DNA from: UBA1351 sp963677885
Lineage (GTDB): Bacteria > Bacillota > Clostridia > Lachnospirales > Vallitaleaceae
Assembly (NCBI GenBank): GCA_963677885.1
Contig: OY782500.1
Span: forward strand, 3,968,001-4,032,000
Length of the DNA stretch: 64,000 nucleotides
Direction of reading: 5' to 3'
Every line of letters starts with the position of its first letter. The first letter of the stretch is position 1. Shown piece after piece: positions 1-8,275 of this stretch. The notes beneath the pieces are model-generated. The model saw nothing but the letters and a program-made list of their open reading frames with translations. It was not told where the DNA came from and searched no databases. A program made the translations under genes and the position numbers.

Positions 1-524
1 CTATGATGGGTATACTTGGTGGTTTACTGATGATTGCTACTTACAGAACCAATGGTATTCTGTGGGCTAATGTAAAAGCGAAGGGACCGGTCATTGACAG
101 GGTTAAAAAGCAGGCCCTTCCAACAGCTGTTATCAGTGCTTTGATTTTACCAATTATGATGATGGGCTTTAATTGGGACACCAATCTTTTTGCGACGAAC
201 TTCAAGGATTTACCCATTCTTTGGGTCCTTCCTGTTTTGACCATGTTAATTGGTATTGTCAATCTAATTCTTGTATTTAAAAAGTCCTATGTGTGGGCCT
301 TGGTGACCAATAGCTTAATTATTGCTATGTTCCTAATCACAGGTTATGTTGGTATCTTCCCTTATATGGCGCCAGGTATCACTGTCTATGATGGAATGGC
401 CAGTCAGCTGACCTTAACAATCATGACCTGGGTAGCAGCCTTTTTCGTTCCTTTGGTACTTGCCTATCAGGGATGGAAGTTCTGGCGGTTTAGGTATAAG
501 ATTACGGAGGGGTATTTTAAGTAG
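1..524 (+). CDS. cydB: Cytochrome bd ubiquinol oxidase subunit II (CydB), 5' truncated
   Basis: The C-terminal 173 or so residues of a polytopic membrane protein; the reading frame runs off the left edge of the window, so the start is missing. The end has the CydB hallmarks: GYVGIFPYMAPGITVYD and a final transmembrane segment with VPLVLAYQGWKFW before a short basic tail. CydB pairs with CydA to form the quinol-oxidising, oxygen-reducing bd oxidase of the cytoplasmic membrane. In a lineage that otherwise looks anaerobic the role is probably oxygen scavenging (inference). CydA would lie upstream outside the window. Confidence 0.9.
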   Translation, partial: MMGILGGLLMIATYRTNGILWANVKAKGPVIDRVKKQALPTAVISALILPIMMMGFNWDTNLFATNFKDLPILWVLPVLTMLIGIVNLILVFKKSYVWALVTNSLIIAMFLITGYVGIFPYMAPGITVYDGMASQLTLTIMTWVAAFFVPLVLAYQGWKFWRFRYKITEGYFK

Positions 525-623
525 GGGTCGAAAGTTTGCCGATCATGGGCATTTAAGTTTATATAAGACGTGAAAAAGCAGGACTATCATGCTTTGGGAG
601 TACATCTCCTACCTAAAATCAGT

Positions 624-659
624 GCCATCTTACCAAATCTTTGGATTCGGAAAGATGGC
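624..659. terminator. Hairpin between convergent genes, possible terminator
   Basis: An 8-bp inverted repeat GCCATCTT/AAGATGGC with a 20-nt loop that itself can pair (CCAAA/TTTGG) lies between the cydB stop and the 3' end of the minus-strand epimerase gene. Neither side has a clear T-run, so it is only a weak terminator call. Confidence 0.35.
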
Positions 660-685
660 CCTAATTCTATCCAGGACCTGCTTGA

Positions 686-1603
686 TTATTTGGTGGTTAG
701 GTCTTTTAGGGCTTTGGTTAGGCTTGGGTATTTGAAGGTGTAGCCGGTTTGGATGAGTTTGGTTGGGGATTGGTATTGGCCTTTTAGGAGGAGGATGGAT
801 CTTTGTCCTAGAAGGAGGGTTAGGATTGGTGATGGGATGGGTATGAAGGATGGGCGGTTGAGGTGGTGGCCTAAATGTTGTGCCAACTCCTTGTTGGTTA
901 CGATATCGGGGGCAGACAGGTTGTAGGTACCTGGTTTGGGGTCTTTTATGAGGTGGAGAATTACTTGGCAGACATCGTCGATGTGGATCCAGGAAAAGGG
1001 CTGGTTACCGAATCCGAAAGTGCCTCCTGCAAAAAGTTTAAAGGGCAAGGAAAGCTTAGGAAAAGCACCACCGTCTTTGGCCAGTACGATGCCTAACCGG
1101 AGTTTGATGATTTTAGTATGGGTTGTATCTATGGACTTAAGGGAAGATTCCCATGTATTTGCTAATTGGGCCAGAAAATCAGAACCGGGTGGATTGGATT
1201 CCAAGAATGGCTGGTCTTTTTTTTGGAATTTATAGGAACCATAATAGCCGGAAGCTGAAGCCTGGATAAAGAGCCTTTTTTTATGAGGATTTTTATTTAT
1301 GGCTACTATTAGTTGGTCTAGTGGCTTTAGTCTACTGGAATAGAGAAGAGCTTTAAAGGAGGCTGTCCATCGTTTTGAAAAAATCGATGCACCACATAGG
1401 TTGATGATGATATCAGTAGATTCCATAACCCTGTCAATATCTTCTTGAATCCACTGGATATAGGTTAGTTCCTTATAGGAGGGAGGGCTTTGGGCAGACT
1501 TGTCCTGTCTTGTGATTATGGTGATTTGATGTTTGTTGTCAATGAGTTGTTCCGTAAGGTGGCGACCAATTAATCCGGTCCCACCAGCTATAAGAATATT
1601 CAT
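686..1603 (-). CDS. TIGR01777 family NAD(P)-binding epimerase-like protein
   Basis: A 305-residue extended-SDR protein. Residues 1-13 carry the Rossmann motif GGTGLIG (7-13), and ASASGYYG resembles the catalytic YxxxK region of this subfamily. The C-terminus matches the conserved tail seen in the family (DUF1731-type). Length is normal for YfcH/TIGR01777 proteins, whose substrate is not known. It is a single gene on the minus strand, convergent with cydB. The ATG at 1603 follows a weak AAAAGG ribosome-binding site. Family assignment is firm; biochemical role is open. Confidence 0.85.
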   Translation of the reverse strand: MNILIAGGTGLIGRHLTEQLIDNKHQITIITRQDKSAQSPPSYKELTYIQWIQEDIDRVMESTDIIINLCGASIFSKRWTASFKALLYSSRLKPLDQLIVAINKNPHKKRLFIQASASGYYGSYKFQKKDQPFLESNPPGSDFLAQLANTWESSLKSIDTTHTKIIKLRLGIVLAKDGGAFPKLSLPFKLFAGGTFGFGNQPFSWIHIDDVCQVILHLIKDPKPGTYNLSAPDIVTNKELAQHLGHHLNRPSFIPIPSPILTLLLGQRSILLLKGQYQSPTKLIQTGYTFKYPSLTKALKDLTTK

Positions 1604-1834
1604 AATCTCAACCTTTTCGTCATACCTGTCATGAGTTTCAATATATTAATTATGCCATAGTCATTTCAAAATGAAAACATACCTGGAATGAAAGAAGTTA
1701 GGAAATTTTTTTTGAAATCTCTGGTTTAAAGTTCTTGATAATTGGGTCATGCACATAGTTTTTGAAAAATCATGGTAAGAAAGCCATATTGCTAGTTGAA
1801 GTTCCCTGACTAGAATAAAAAGAGAGGTGATGCC

Positions 1835-2302
1835 ATGACTTTATATTTTTATGGATGTTTGTTGATGCTAAGTATAGTAGATTTGAAATATATGCAAATA
1901 GGTGTTAAGGATTTCTTGATTTTAATACCGCCCATACTCCTTCATTATGTAAAGATATTTATCTTTATCAGCCAATGTATGGGTGAAGCTTGTGAATTTT
2001 CTCTTTTGGACCTGGTGGGATATGACATCTTGGCCATGGGTTTATTTGGTATATGTGGACGTGTGATTGGTAAGCAGATTGGTAAGGGGGACTTAATATT
2101 TCTTATGATGGTCAGTCCTTTAGTTGGTTATGAGAAGATGCTGGGCCTTGTCATGATTGGGCTTATTGGGGCTATGGTATTTGGAGGCTTAATGATGTTA
2201 AGAAGTTATTCCTTTAAGGGTGTTGCCAAGAAAAACCTTAGGACCAGGGTAGCCTTTATTCCCTTTTTGGCGGTGGGAATAGGAGTGATACAATGGTTAT
2301 GA
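1835..2302 (+). CDS. Prepilin peptidase-like A24 aspartic protease, short form
   Basis: A 155-residue polytopic membrane protein with both catalytic aspartates of the type IV prepilin peptidase family: D16 in SIVDLKYMQIG and D86 in the GxGD motif GKGD (83-86). The N-terminal methyltransferase/zinc-finger region of PilD-type enzymes is absent, as in CpaA/TadV-type or archaeal preflagellin peptidases. No pilin or secretion ATPase gene is nearby, so the substrate is unknown. It overlaps the next gene by 10 bp, suggesting translational coupling. GAGAGGTGATGCC in front of ATG 1835 supplies the ribosome-binding site. Confidence 0.75.
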   Translation: MTLYFYGCLLMLSIVDLKYMQIGVKDFLILIPPILLHYVKIFIFISQCMGEACEFSLLDLVGYDILAMGLFGICGRVIGKQIGKGDLIFLMMVSPLVGYEKMLGLVMIGLIGAMVFGGLMMLRSYSFKGVAKKNLRTRVAFIPFLAVGIGVIQWL

Positions 2303-2955
2303 GAGGGATTTTGGTGAATAGAAAGTGGTGGTTTGGGCTTTTGGTCATTGGCATGCTTGTTTTTTTCTATGAGTTGGGAATCGGATATCATGTCATGCAT
2401 GCAGCTGGCTTTGAAAACTACAATCACAATGATCTGACTATGGTAATGGAAGGTCATGTATATGACATTAAAGGAAAAGTACATATGGTCTTATTAGAGA
2501 GCATATTCAATCTGGACCAGGAAATCTTTGAAGGAAGAGAAGTTTTTTTGACAGGGAGACTTGAACCTGGACAGGGAAATAAGCTCGAGTTTAAGTTGAA
2601 TCTAGGCATGTCTGAATTTCAGGCTGTGAACTTTTCCTTGGAGGGGTTTCTGGAGCCGGATAAGATAAGAATCAAGGACAATGTATTACTTACGGAGCAA
2701 GTGTCTTTACCTCTGGATGTCAGTCAATGGTTTGAGGATATAAGTAGTCCTGTTGACCTGGGTAACTACGTAGTTGAAGAGGGTATTGGATTGAAGATAT
2801 ATCGGTCTTTCCTGTGTGAAAAGTCCTTTATGGAACAAGTATGGCAGGTCTATGTTTATCTAGATATGAATGGGGAGCTGAACCATTTAAGGTTAAGAAG
2901 TATAGATTCATCCGGGAATGAGCTGGTGGATATTTACGGATACCCAGTGACCTAG
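2293..2955 (+). CDS. Hypothetical single-pass membrane protein
   Basis: 220 residues that I do not recognise. One N-terminal membrane segment (about residues 12-28, WWFGLLVIGMLVFFYELGIG) precedes an extracytoplasmic region rich in beta-prone stretches (VYDIKGKVHMV, EVFLTGRLEPG). The start at 2293 lies inside the end of the prepilin-peptidase gene; a second in-frame ATG at 2299 is equally possible. Coupling to the peptidase suggests a shared process, possibly assembly of a pilin-like surface structure, but no pilin signature was found here. Confidence 0.55.
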   Translation: MVMRGILVNRKWWFGLLVIGMLVFFYELGIGYHVMHAAGFENYNHNDLTMVMEGHVYDIKGKVHMVLLESIFNLDQEIFEGREVFLTGRLEPGQGNKLEFKLNLGMSEFQAVNFSLEGFLEPDKIRIKDNVLLTEQVSLPLDVSQWFEDISSPVDLGNYVVEEGIGLKIYRSFLCEKSFMEQVWQVYVYLDMNGELNHLRLRSIDSSGNELVDIYGYPVT

Positions 2956-3036
2956 TAATTAAGACTTGTGATTGAGGTGTGGCTTAGGTCAAGTCCTAAA
3001 CCAGATTAAGTATCAAACCTGGTCTGCTATGGTTGG

Positions 3037-3065
3037 TTTACATTCGGATTCCTATCCGATATAAT
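3037..3065 (+). promoter_or_regulatory. Sigma-A promoter with a dyad inside the spacer
   Basis: TTTACA (3037-3042), 17 bp, TATAAT (3060-3065), upstream of the gene at 3133. The spacer is almost filled by a perfect inverted repeat TCGGAT-N4-ATCCGA (3044-3059), a natural repressor site because it lies between the -35 and -10 boxes. Confidence 0.65.
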
Positions 3066-3132
3066 CGATTATATAAGGTGTTTGAAAGCCGGTTCTTACA
3101 CCATGATTTTAGACCGTCTATAGGGGGAAACC

Positions 3133-4074
3133 ATGCACTATAATATCTATGAAGCTCTGAACTTATCTGTTGATTTTTATAAATCCTATTCAACCTATGA
3201 AAGCTATCGAAAAAAAGTGACTGACAAAGTCCTTGACTTGATTAAGAGGGAGAATGTTGAATCCTTGTGTTTTTTTGGTGTTGGAAATGGATGTGATATG
3301 GATTACTTCAAAATCATGAATCAGGATGTGGTCATGACCCTGACAGATATTGATCGAAAAGCCATGGAAAGGGCCATTCATTTTGTTGGAATTGAGCCTG
3401 ATGAAGTTAGACTGGCAGCTTTTGATTATTTGGGAGATTGTTCAGACTTAATCAGCGGATTGGCTAAAAGACTGGAAAAACTGGACAAGGAAGATGGAGG
3501 GCTCATGGCCTACCATGCTTCAATAGGTCAATTCTATAAAGGTCTTATGAAGAAGATTGAAAACATGGACTATAGGGCTTATATACAAGAAGACCAGGAC
3601 CTTGTGATTCTCCTTCCCATCTATACACAGATCTTGTTCGTAGAACTTGTCTCCAAGTTAAGCCATATCAAAAGGTTTGGGGATATTCAAGATGTTCTTT
3701 TACAACATATGATTGGTGTTATTGACCGCTTTAATTATTCTCTGGTGAAAGTGATTAAGCCTGAGGGCTACCTTTTCGTCTTGTCAGACATTGTAGAGAT
3801 TCATCCGGAGGATGAACTCTTTGGCCAATATAGGAGAGAAGTTGGGGAGCCAGCTATTAGTGGTCAGGATATTATGCAAACGGATTCCATAACCCAGGAA
3901 GTGAAGAAACGGATTGAAGATTATGAAACTCAATACGGTTTGGGATTAGGGTCTTATGGCCTGCTTAACCTGGAAGAATATATGGCTAAAAGGGAGGAAG
4001 ATTACTACTTCTGGCAATTTGATGAGAAACGGGCGTTTTTAGTGAAGGGACTTGTTTATCATAAACAAGGTTGA
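3133..4074 (+). CDS. Putative class I SAM-dependent methyltransferase-like protein
   Basis: 313 residues. A Rossmann-like glycine motif FFGVGNGCD (47-55) followed by TLTDID (69-74) is the arrangement of motif I and the acidic loop of class I methyltransferases. The rest is not diagnostic; the C-terminal half contains long acidic helices. The gene stands alone with its own promoter (3037-3065), and GGGGGAAACC precedes ATG 3133. The acceptor substrate cannot be told from sequence. It could also be an inactive relative, since motif I lacks the usual GxGxG spacing. Confidence 0.5.
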   Translation: MHYNIYEALNLSVDFYKSYSTYESYRKKVTDKVLDLIKRENVESLCFFGVGNGCDMDYFKIMNQDVVMTLTDIDRKAMERAIHFVGIEPDEVRLAAFDYLGDCSDLISGLAKRLEKLDKEDGGLMAYHASIGQFYKGLMKKIENMDYRAYIQEDQDLVILLPIYTQILFVELVSKLSHIKRFGDIQDVLLQHMIGVIDRFNYSLVKVIKPEGYLFVLSDIVEIHPEDELFGQYRREVGEPAISGQDIMQTDSITQEVKKRIEDYETQYGLGLGSYGLLNLEEYMAKREEDYYFWQFDEKRAFLVKGLVYHKQG

Positions 4075-4113
4075 AGTTTTTAATTAGCATATTCAACAAA
4101 CTTAATTGGGGAC

Positions 4114-4142
4114 TTGACAAAACATTGTCTATTATTTACAAT
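4114..4142 (+). promoter_or_regulatory. Promoter of the Mrp-Mbx operon
   Basis: TTGACA (4114-4119), exactly 17 bp, TACAAT (4137-4142). It is the best sigma-A match in the 343-bp gap before the operon and would give an mRNA leader of about 270 nt. The rest of the gap is AT-rich and has no ORF. Confidence 0.65.
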
Positions 4143-4197
4143 GAAAATAAGGTAACAATCATATTATTCGAATGTATCGATATAAAGGCTTGGTGAG

Positions 4198-4242
4198 AAA
4201 AAAGAATTTCTTTTAAAATGGGATTTCAAAGAATTCTTTTTT
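4198..4242 (+). promoter_or_regulatory. AT-rich hairpin in the operon leader
   Basis: An 11-bp perfect stem, AAAAAAGAATT (4198-4208) with AATTCTTTTTT (4232-4242), and a 23-nt loop lies in the long leader between the promoter and the first gene. The right arm ends in a T-run, so it could act as a weak intrinsic terminator or attenuator, but the stem is almost pure A/U. Confidence 0.4.
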
Positions 4243-4417
4243 AAAATACTTACTAGATTGTATTATTCAAATATTATGATTGACTTTATTGTGACAATTT
4301 TAACGAAAATCTTTTTCAATTGCACAGGAAAGTCAAAAAATTAACAAACTTTTCCAATTTACTCATCAATAGGTCTGACAGGTTACAACAAAGTTGTAAA
4401 GAGGAAGGAAGGAATGG

Positions 4418-4903
4418 ATGAAACGAGTGCTTTCAACATTCGTCGTTCTCTACGTCTTGTGGATAGCGATGGCAGGTGTCTCACTGGAGGAACTGATTGC
4501 AGGGGCCGTCATAGCCTTGGTCGTAAGCTTGGTCATTAAGAATTTAAGCGTTTACGATTACTCAATAGGCATCATTCTATCTGTAATCAAGTTTATTGTC
4601 TTGTATCTACCCTTATTCTTGTGGAAGCTCATTGTTGCCAATGTAAGTCTGGCAAAAATAGTGCTTAACCCAAAACTACCCATTAACCCTGGATTTGTAA
4701 GGATCAAAACAGGCTTGGACTCAGATGTGTCCAAACTGATTTTAGCAAACTCCATAACCTTAACACCAGGTACCTTAAGTGTTGACGTTGAGGAAGATGA
4801 ACTTCTAATTCATTGGGTTGATGTAAAGGGAAGTACCCAGGATGATTACTTCAAAGAAATCAGTAAAGATTTTGAGAAAACATTAGGAGGGATTGCAAAA
4901 TGA
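4418..4903 (+). CDS. mrpE: Na+/H+ antiporter subunit E (MrpE/MbxA-like)
   Basis: 161 residues in the MnhE family: N-terminal membrane segments, then the family-typical stretch NPGFVRIKTG and ITLTPGTLSVDVEED near residues 90-128 in the cytoplasmic domain. First gene of a 13-gene operon encoding an Mrp antiporter module joined to a complex I-like module. GAGGAAGGAAGG lies just upstream of the start. It overlaps the next gene by 4 bp (ATGA). Confidence 0.9.
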   Translation: MKRVLSTFVVLYVLWIAMAGVSLEELIAGAVIALVVSLVIKNLSVYDYSIGIILSVIKFIVLYLPLFLWKLIVANVSLAKIVLNPKLPINPGFVRIKTGLDSDVSKLILANSITLTPGTLSVDVEEDELLIHWVDVKGSTQDDYFKEISKDFEKTLGGIAK

Positions 4904-5154
4904 TGATTACTGTATTATCCCTTGTTGGTGTGGGATTATGTTTAAGTTTTATTCGTTTGATTAAAGGCCCTACAGTCATGGACCGTATCGTTAGTGTTGA
5001 TACGATGAACATCATGATTGTTGGACTTATAGCTATTTTATCTGTAGTACTGGAAAACAACCTTTACTTGGATATAGCCATTGTTTATGGTGTTTTGGCA
5101 TTTATGGAAACTGTTGTTTTAGCAAAATATATGGAGGGTAAAAGTCATGAATGA
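4900..5154 (+). CDS. mrpF: Na+/H+ antiporter subunit F (MrpF/MbxB-like)
   Basis: 84-residue protein with three predicted membrane helices and the MrpF core RLIKGPTVMDRIVSVDT; usual length for the family. It forms part of the small-subunit bundle of Mrp antiporters. Start overlaps mrpE by 4 bp and the end overlaps mrpG by 8 bp, so translation is probably coupled. Confidence 0.92.
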   Translation: MMITVLSLVGVGLCLSFIRLIKGPTVMDRIVSVDTMNIMIVGLIAILSVVLENNLYLDIAIVYGVLAFMETVVLAKYMEGKSHE

Positions 5155-5434
5155 AATCATTGGTTTAATTTTTATGATCTTGGGTAGCCTTTTCTATATT
5201 TTGGCAGGCCTTGGTCTTATTCGTATGCCGGATGCATTTAACCGAATTCAGGCAGGAACCAAAGCGACAACACTTGGAACCTTCTCCATATTACTGGGTG
5301 TAGGTATTTACGATGTAAGCTCTTTGCCAAAAGCTTTGGTTATCATTGTTCTTATCGCCTTAACTAACCCCATTGGAAGTTCACAGTTGGCTCGTACAGC
5401 ATATAAAAACGGTGAAAGAGGGGTGGCAAAATGA
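5147..5434 (+). CDS. mrpG: Na+/H+ antiporter subunit G (MrpG/MbxC-like)
   Basis: 95 residues, three membrane helices, with the MrpG signature GLIRMPDAFNRIQAGTKATT (about 25-44). Length is normal. Order E-F-G at the operon head matches the head of archaeal Mbh and Mbx clusters. It overlaps the neighbours on both sides. Confidence 0.92.
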   Translation: MNEIIGLIFMILGSLFYILAGLGLIRMPDAFNRIQAGTKATTLGTFSILLGVGIYDVSSLPKALVIIVLIALTNPIGSSQLARTAYKNGERGVAK

Positions 5435-5778
5435 GTATACAGTTAGTCCTTCAATACATCCTTGGTGGAATCATGATTCTTGTGGGAATCTTGGCTGTTT
5501 CTTCCAAAAAAGTCATCAATGCCGTCATCTATATGTCATTACTCAGCCTGCTTGCTGTTGTAGGGTTTGTCTTGATGAACGCACCGGATGTAGCAGTTAC
5601 TGAGGCTGTTATAGGTTCAGGACTTGTAACCTTCCTATTCGTTTTCACCATATTAGGAGTGAAAAAGTCTTCAGCTACAAAAGAGCCTTCTCTTGATGAT
5701 TTAGATATTCATGGTCAAACTGTTCTTACAGAAAAAGAACTGGTAGCAGAATCTGGGAAAGGAAGTGAGAACATATGA
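5431..5778 (+). CDS. MbhD/MbxD-like subunit (DUF4040, MrpA C-terminal homologue)
   Basis: 115-residue membrane protein resembling the DUF4040 segment that in true Mrp antiporters is part of the C-terminal half of MrpA. Signature region: NAPDVAVTEAVIGSGLVTF. As a free-standing gene it is typical of Mbh/Mbx complexes rather than of full MrpA-type antiporters. It is preceded and followed by 4-bp overlaps within the operon. Confidence 0.82.
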   Translation: MSIQLVLQYILGGIMILVGILAVSSKKVINAVIYMSLLSLLAVVGFVLMNAPDVAVTEAVIGSGLVTFLFVFTILGVKKSSATKEPSLDDLDIHGQTVLTEKELVAESGKGSENI

Positions 5779-6455
5779 AAAAAGTATTATCAGGTCTTCT
5801 CGTTCTTATCCTTTTTGGATTTTTGTTTTTAAATATGTTTGATGGTTCTATGGATTTTAACAAAATGGACCTTCAAGATGTGGATGGTGCATATTATAGC
5901 CAGGAACCCATAGTATCCAACATGGTTACAGGGGTAGTTGTTGATTACCGGTCCTTTGATACCTTGGGCGAAGTAACTGTTCTATTTGTATCCAGTCTTG
6001 GTGTTGCTTTTATCCTTGGCGGTCTAAGCGGTCTTATTGAATTTAAGCACAAAGATTCCTTTTTTCTATTGGTTGGATCCAAGGTCCTTTTCCCAATTAT
6101 CGTTTTAATTGGTGTATTTATGTTTGTACATGGCCATTTGACTCCAGGTGGTGGTTTCCCAGGTGGTGCCCTCATTGCCGGAGCCATGTTGCTTCTCTAT
6201 ATGTCAAGCAAAGACTTCAGGGCCAACATGAAAGGCTTTAAAGTTCTTGAAGGTTCTATGGGTTCTATTTATGTCCTTATAGGTATTGTTGGAATTCTCG
6301 CAGGTTCCTACTTCCTGGAGAACGTCCTGGAAATTGGTCAGCTTGGAAATCTTCTCAGCGGTGGTTTGATTCCAATCGTTTATATCTTAATTGGCCTTAA
6401 GGTCGGCAGTGAGCTTACAGGAATATTTGACTATTTTATGAAAGAGGAGGTGTAG
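5775..6455 (+). CDS. MbhE-MrpB fusion subunit (MbxE/F-like)
   Basis: 226 residues. The N-terminal third (49-66, NMVTGVVVDYRSFDTLGE) matches the MbhE-type segment, another MrpA C-terminal piece; the C-terminal part has the MrpB/MnhB signature HGHLTPGGGFPGGAL (119-133) and several membrane helices. The two parts are separate genes in some archaeal clusters, so this is a fused form. It is expected to contribute to the cation path of the Mrp module. Confidence 0.85.
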   Translation: MKKVLSGLLVLILFGFLFLNMFDGSMDFNKMDLQDVDGAYYSQEPIVSNMVTGVVVDYRSFDTLGEVTVLFVSSLGVAFILGGLSGLIEFKHKDSFFLLVGSKVLFPIIVLIGVFMFVHGHLTPGGGFPGGALIAGAMLLLYMSSKDFRANMKGFKVLEGSMGSIYVLIGIVGILAGSYFLENVLEIGQLGNLLSGGLIPIVYILIGLKVGSELTGIFDYFMKEEV

Positions 6456-6458
6456 TGG

Positions 6459-6791
6459 ATGCATATCGCAGGAGTCGCATTATTCTTAATTGGACTTTAT
6501 GGCATTATGACAAACCGTCATCTCATCAAAATGATCGTTGCCGTTAATGTTATGGAAGTCGGACTGAATTTATTTATTATTTCTGTTGCATATGGTGAAA
6601 ATACCATTGCACCTATACTTACAGGTTCCAACATGAATGCGGTTAACTTCGCAGATCCATTGCCACAAGCCTTGGTACTGACTGCTATCGTTATCGGCGT
6701 GGGAACAACAGCGATTATGTTGGCGGTTGCACGTAAACTCTACCAACAATATGGTACTTTTGAAATTAATGAAATGGAGGCAAAATCATGA
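6459..6791 (+). CDS. mrpC: Na+/H+ antiporter subunit C / NuoK-like (MrpC/MbxG)
   Basis: 110 residues with three helices. It has the NuoK/MrpC core NVMEVGLNLFIIS with a membrane-embedded glutamate, and LPQALVLTAIVIGVGTTAI. MrpC is the homologue of NuoK of complex I and carries part of the proton path. AGAGGAGGTG overlaps the end of the previous gene as ribosome-binding site. It overlaps the next gene by 4 bp. Confidence 0.92.
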   Translation: MHIAGVALFLIGLYGIMTNRHLIKMIVAVNVMEVGLNLFIISVAYGENTIAPILTGSNMNAVNFADPLPQALVLTAIVIGVGTTAIMLAVARKLYQQYGTFEINEMEAKS

Positions 6792-8275
6792 TTAGACCGG
6801 TTTTACTCATAGCATTGCCTTTGCTTTTTGCCTTTTTATCTGTCATGTCAGCAAAATACAGAAAGCCCTTGTTAATGGTCGTTACCATTATCAACGGAGT
6901 CTTGGTTTTTCTGATTGATAAAGGAACTTATTTTATCGGTAATCACAGTGCACCCTACGGTATTGCCTTAGTCGTTGATGACTTTAGCTTTTTTGGTCTG
7001 GTTGTATTGAATTTACTTTTTGCATTGCTTATTTATTTAAACCTGATCAAAGTGGAAAAGACTGCCAGTGTACTTATGGTTGCGCTTGCAGGCCTTAACG
7101 GAGTACTGTTAACCGGTGATATGTTTAACCTCTTTGTATTCTTTGAAATCAGTGCTATTGCTGCTTATATTATTACAGCGACCAATAAGAAACTGATTCA
7201 TGTATTCCACTATATGATTATTGGTATTGTAGGATCCTCCCTCTATCTTTTTGGAGTTATTTTACTTTATACCCAATATGGAACATTGAATATGGCCAAG
7301 CTTAGCGGACTTATGGTAAGTTCTGGTGGACCGGCTACCTACATTCCGATTATCCTTGTCTTTGCAGGTTTAGCTGTAGAAACCAAGCTTCTACCCTTTA
7401 ACTCATGGGTCAAGGGAATTCTAGGTAATAGTGATTCGCTGGTAGGTCCAATGATTGGTTCTATTTACTCAGGTGTCTTCCTAATGGCCTTTGGACGTCT
7501 TTTTACAGATGTATTCGTCCTTAGCTCCCAGGTACGCATCCTTCTAAGCCTTATAGCAGTTGTTACGATTATCGCAGGTGAGTTTGCTGCTTTTGCTTCT
7601 ATGAAGTTAAGGGAAATCTTCCTGTATTCCAGTATTGGTCAATCAGGACTGGCTGTTGTACTTTTCCTCAACGGATACGGTAGCGTAGCTGTACTGGTTG
7701 TTTTGGCAAATGTCCTTGCTAAGTTTGTTCTCTATACGCTAGCCGGTACCATGGCTAACAGTCATAAAGAGAGTGAACACACAGCCTTTGAACATATCCT
7801 CAATAATACTGTGGATAACCATGACCACATTGATGCCCTTACGGGGATATTCATTAAGAATCCTTTAAATGGTGTTGCTTTTACAGTAGCTGCCTTATCC
7901 TTAGCCAGCTTACCACTTTTCTTCGGCTTCTTCGTTAAGATGAATGTTCTCTATGGTATGTTCCAGCAAGGTGATTACATCTTGCCTGCTGTCATCCTGG
8001 CCGTTTCGTTGGTAGAGGGTGCCTATATTATCAGGATGCTGGTACGTTTGTGGAATCCAGGTGCTGAAGGCTCCAAGTCTTCAAAAGCAGCCATGACGCC
8101 ACTGAATTATGAAATTGATCAAATCGTTTGTATTGCTCTTCTTATTATCAGCTTGTCTTTGGTCGTTCTTGGCCTTTCGCCGGATTTGGCTATTGATCGC
8201 GCTGATGAAGCTGGAAAAGCACTTGAGCATAACGTAAGTGTTGAATATGTTGAATTGGAAGGAGGATTAAAATAA
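6788..8275 (+). CDS. Proton-conducting antiporter-like subunit (MrpD/MbxH)
   Basis: 495-residue polytopic protein of the NuoL/M/N-MrpD superfamily. Key features are the helix-5 glutamate in FFEISAIAAYII and the lysine in VETKLLPFNSWVKGI; the latter wording is typical of MbhH-type subunits. About 14 membrane helices are expected. Together with the next gene it provides two antiporter-like channels, as in Mbx with H and H'. Its stop and the next start share one base (TAATG). Confidence 0.85.
   Translation: MIRPVLLIALPLLFAFLSVMSAKYRKPLLMVVTIINGVLVFLIDKGTYFIGNHSAPYGIALVVDDFSFFGLVVLNLLFALLIYLNLIKVEKTASVLMVALAGLNGVLLTGDMFNLFVFFEISAIAAYIITATNKKLIHVFHYMIIGIVGSSLYLFGVILLYTQYGTLNMAKLSGLMVSSGGPATYIPIILVFAGLAVETKLLPFNSWVKGILGNSDSLVGPMIGSIYSGVFLMAFGRLFTDVFVLSSQVRILLSLIAVVTIIAGEFAAFASMKLREIFLYSSIGQSGLAVVLFLNGYGSVAVLVVLANVLAKFVLYTLAGTMANSHKESEHTAFEHILNNTVDNHDHIDALTGIFIKNPLNGVAFTVAALSLASLPLFFGFFVKMNVLYGMFQQGDYILPAVILAVSLVEGAYIIRMLVRLWNPGAEGSKSSKAAMTPLNYEIDQIVCIALLIISLSLVVLGLSPDLAIDRADEAGKALEHNVSVEYVELEGGLK

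Noticed and set aside
686..1603. Plus-strand ORFs of 73 and 99 residues over the epimerase gene
   Set aside because: Shadow frames of a clear minus-strand gene with intact NAD-binding motif.
4900..5060. Minus-strand ORFs within the Mrp genes
   Set aside because: They overlap firm family members completely and have no coding evidence.
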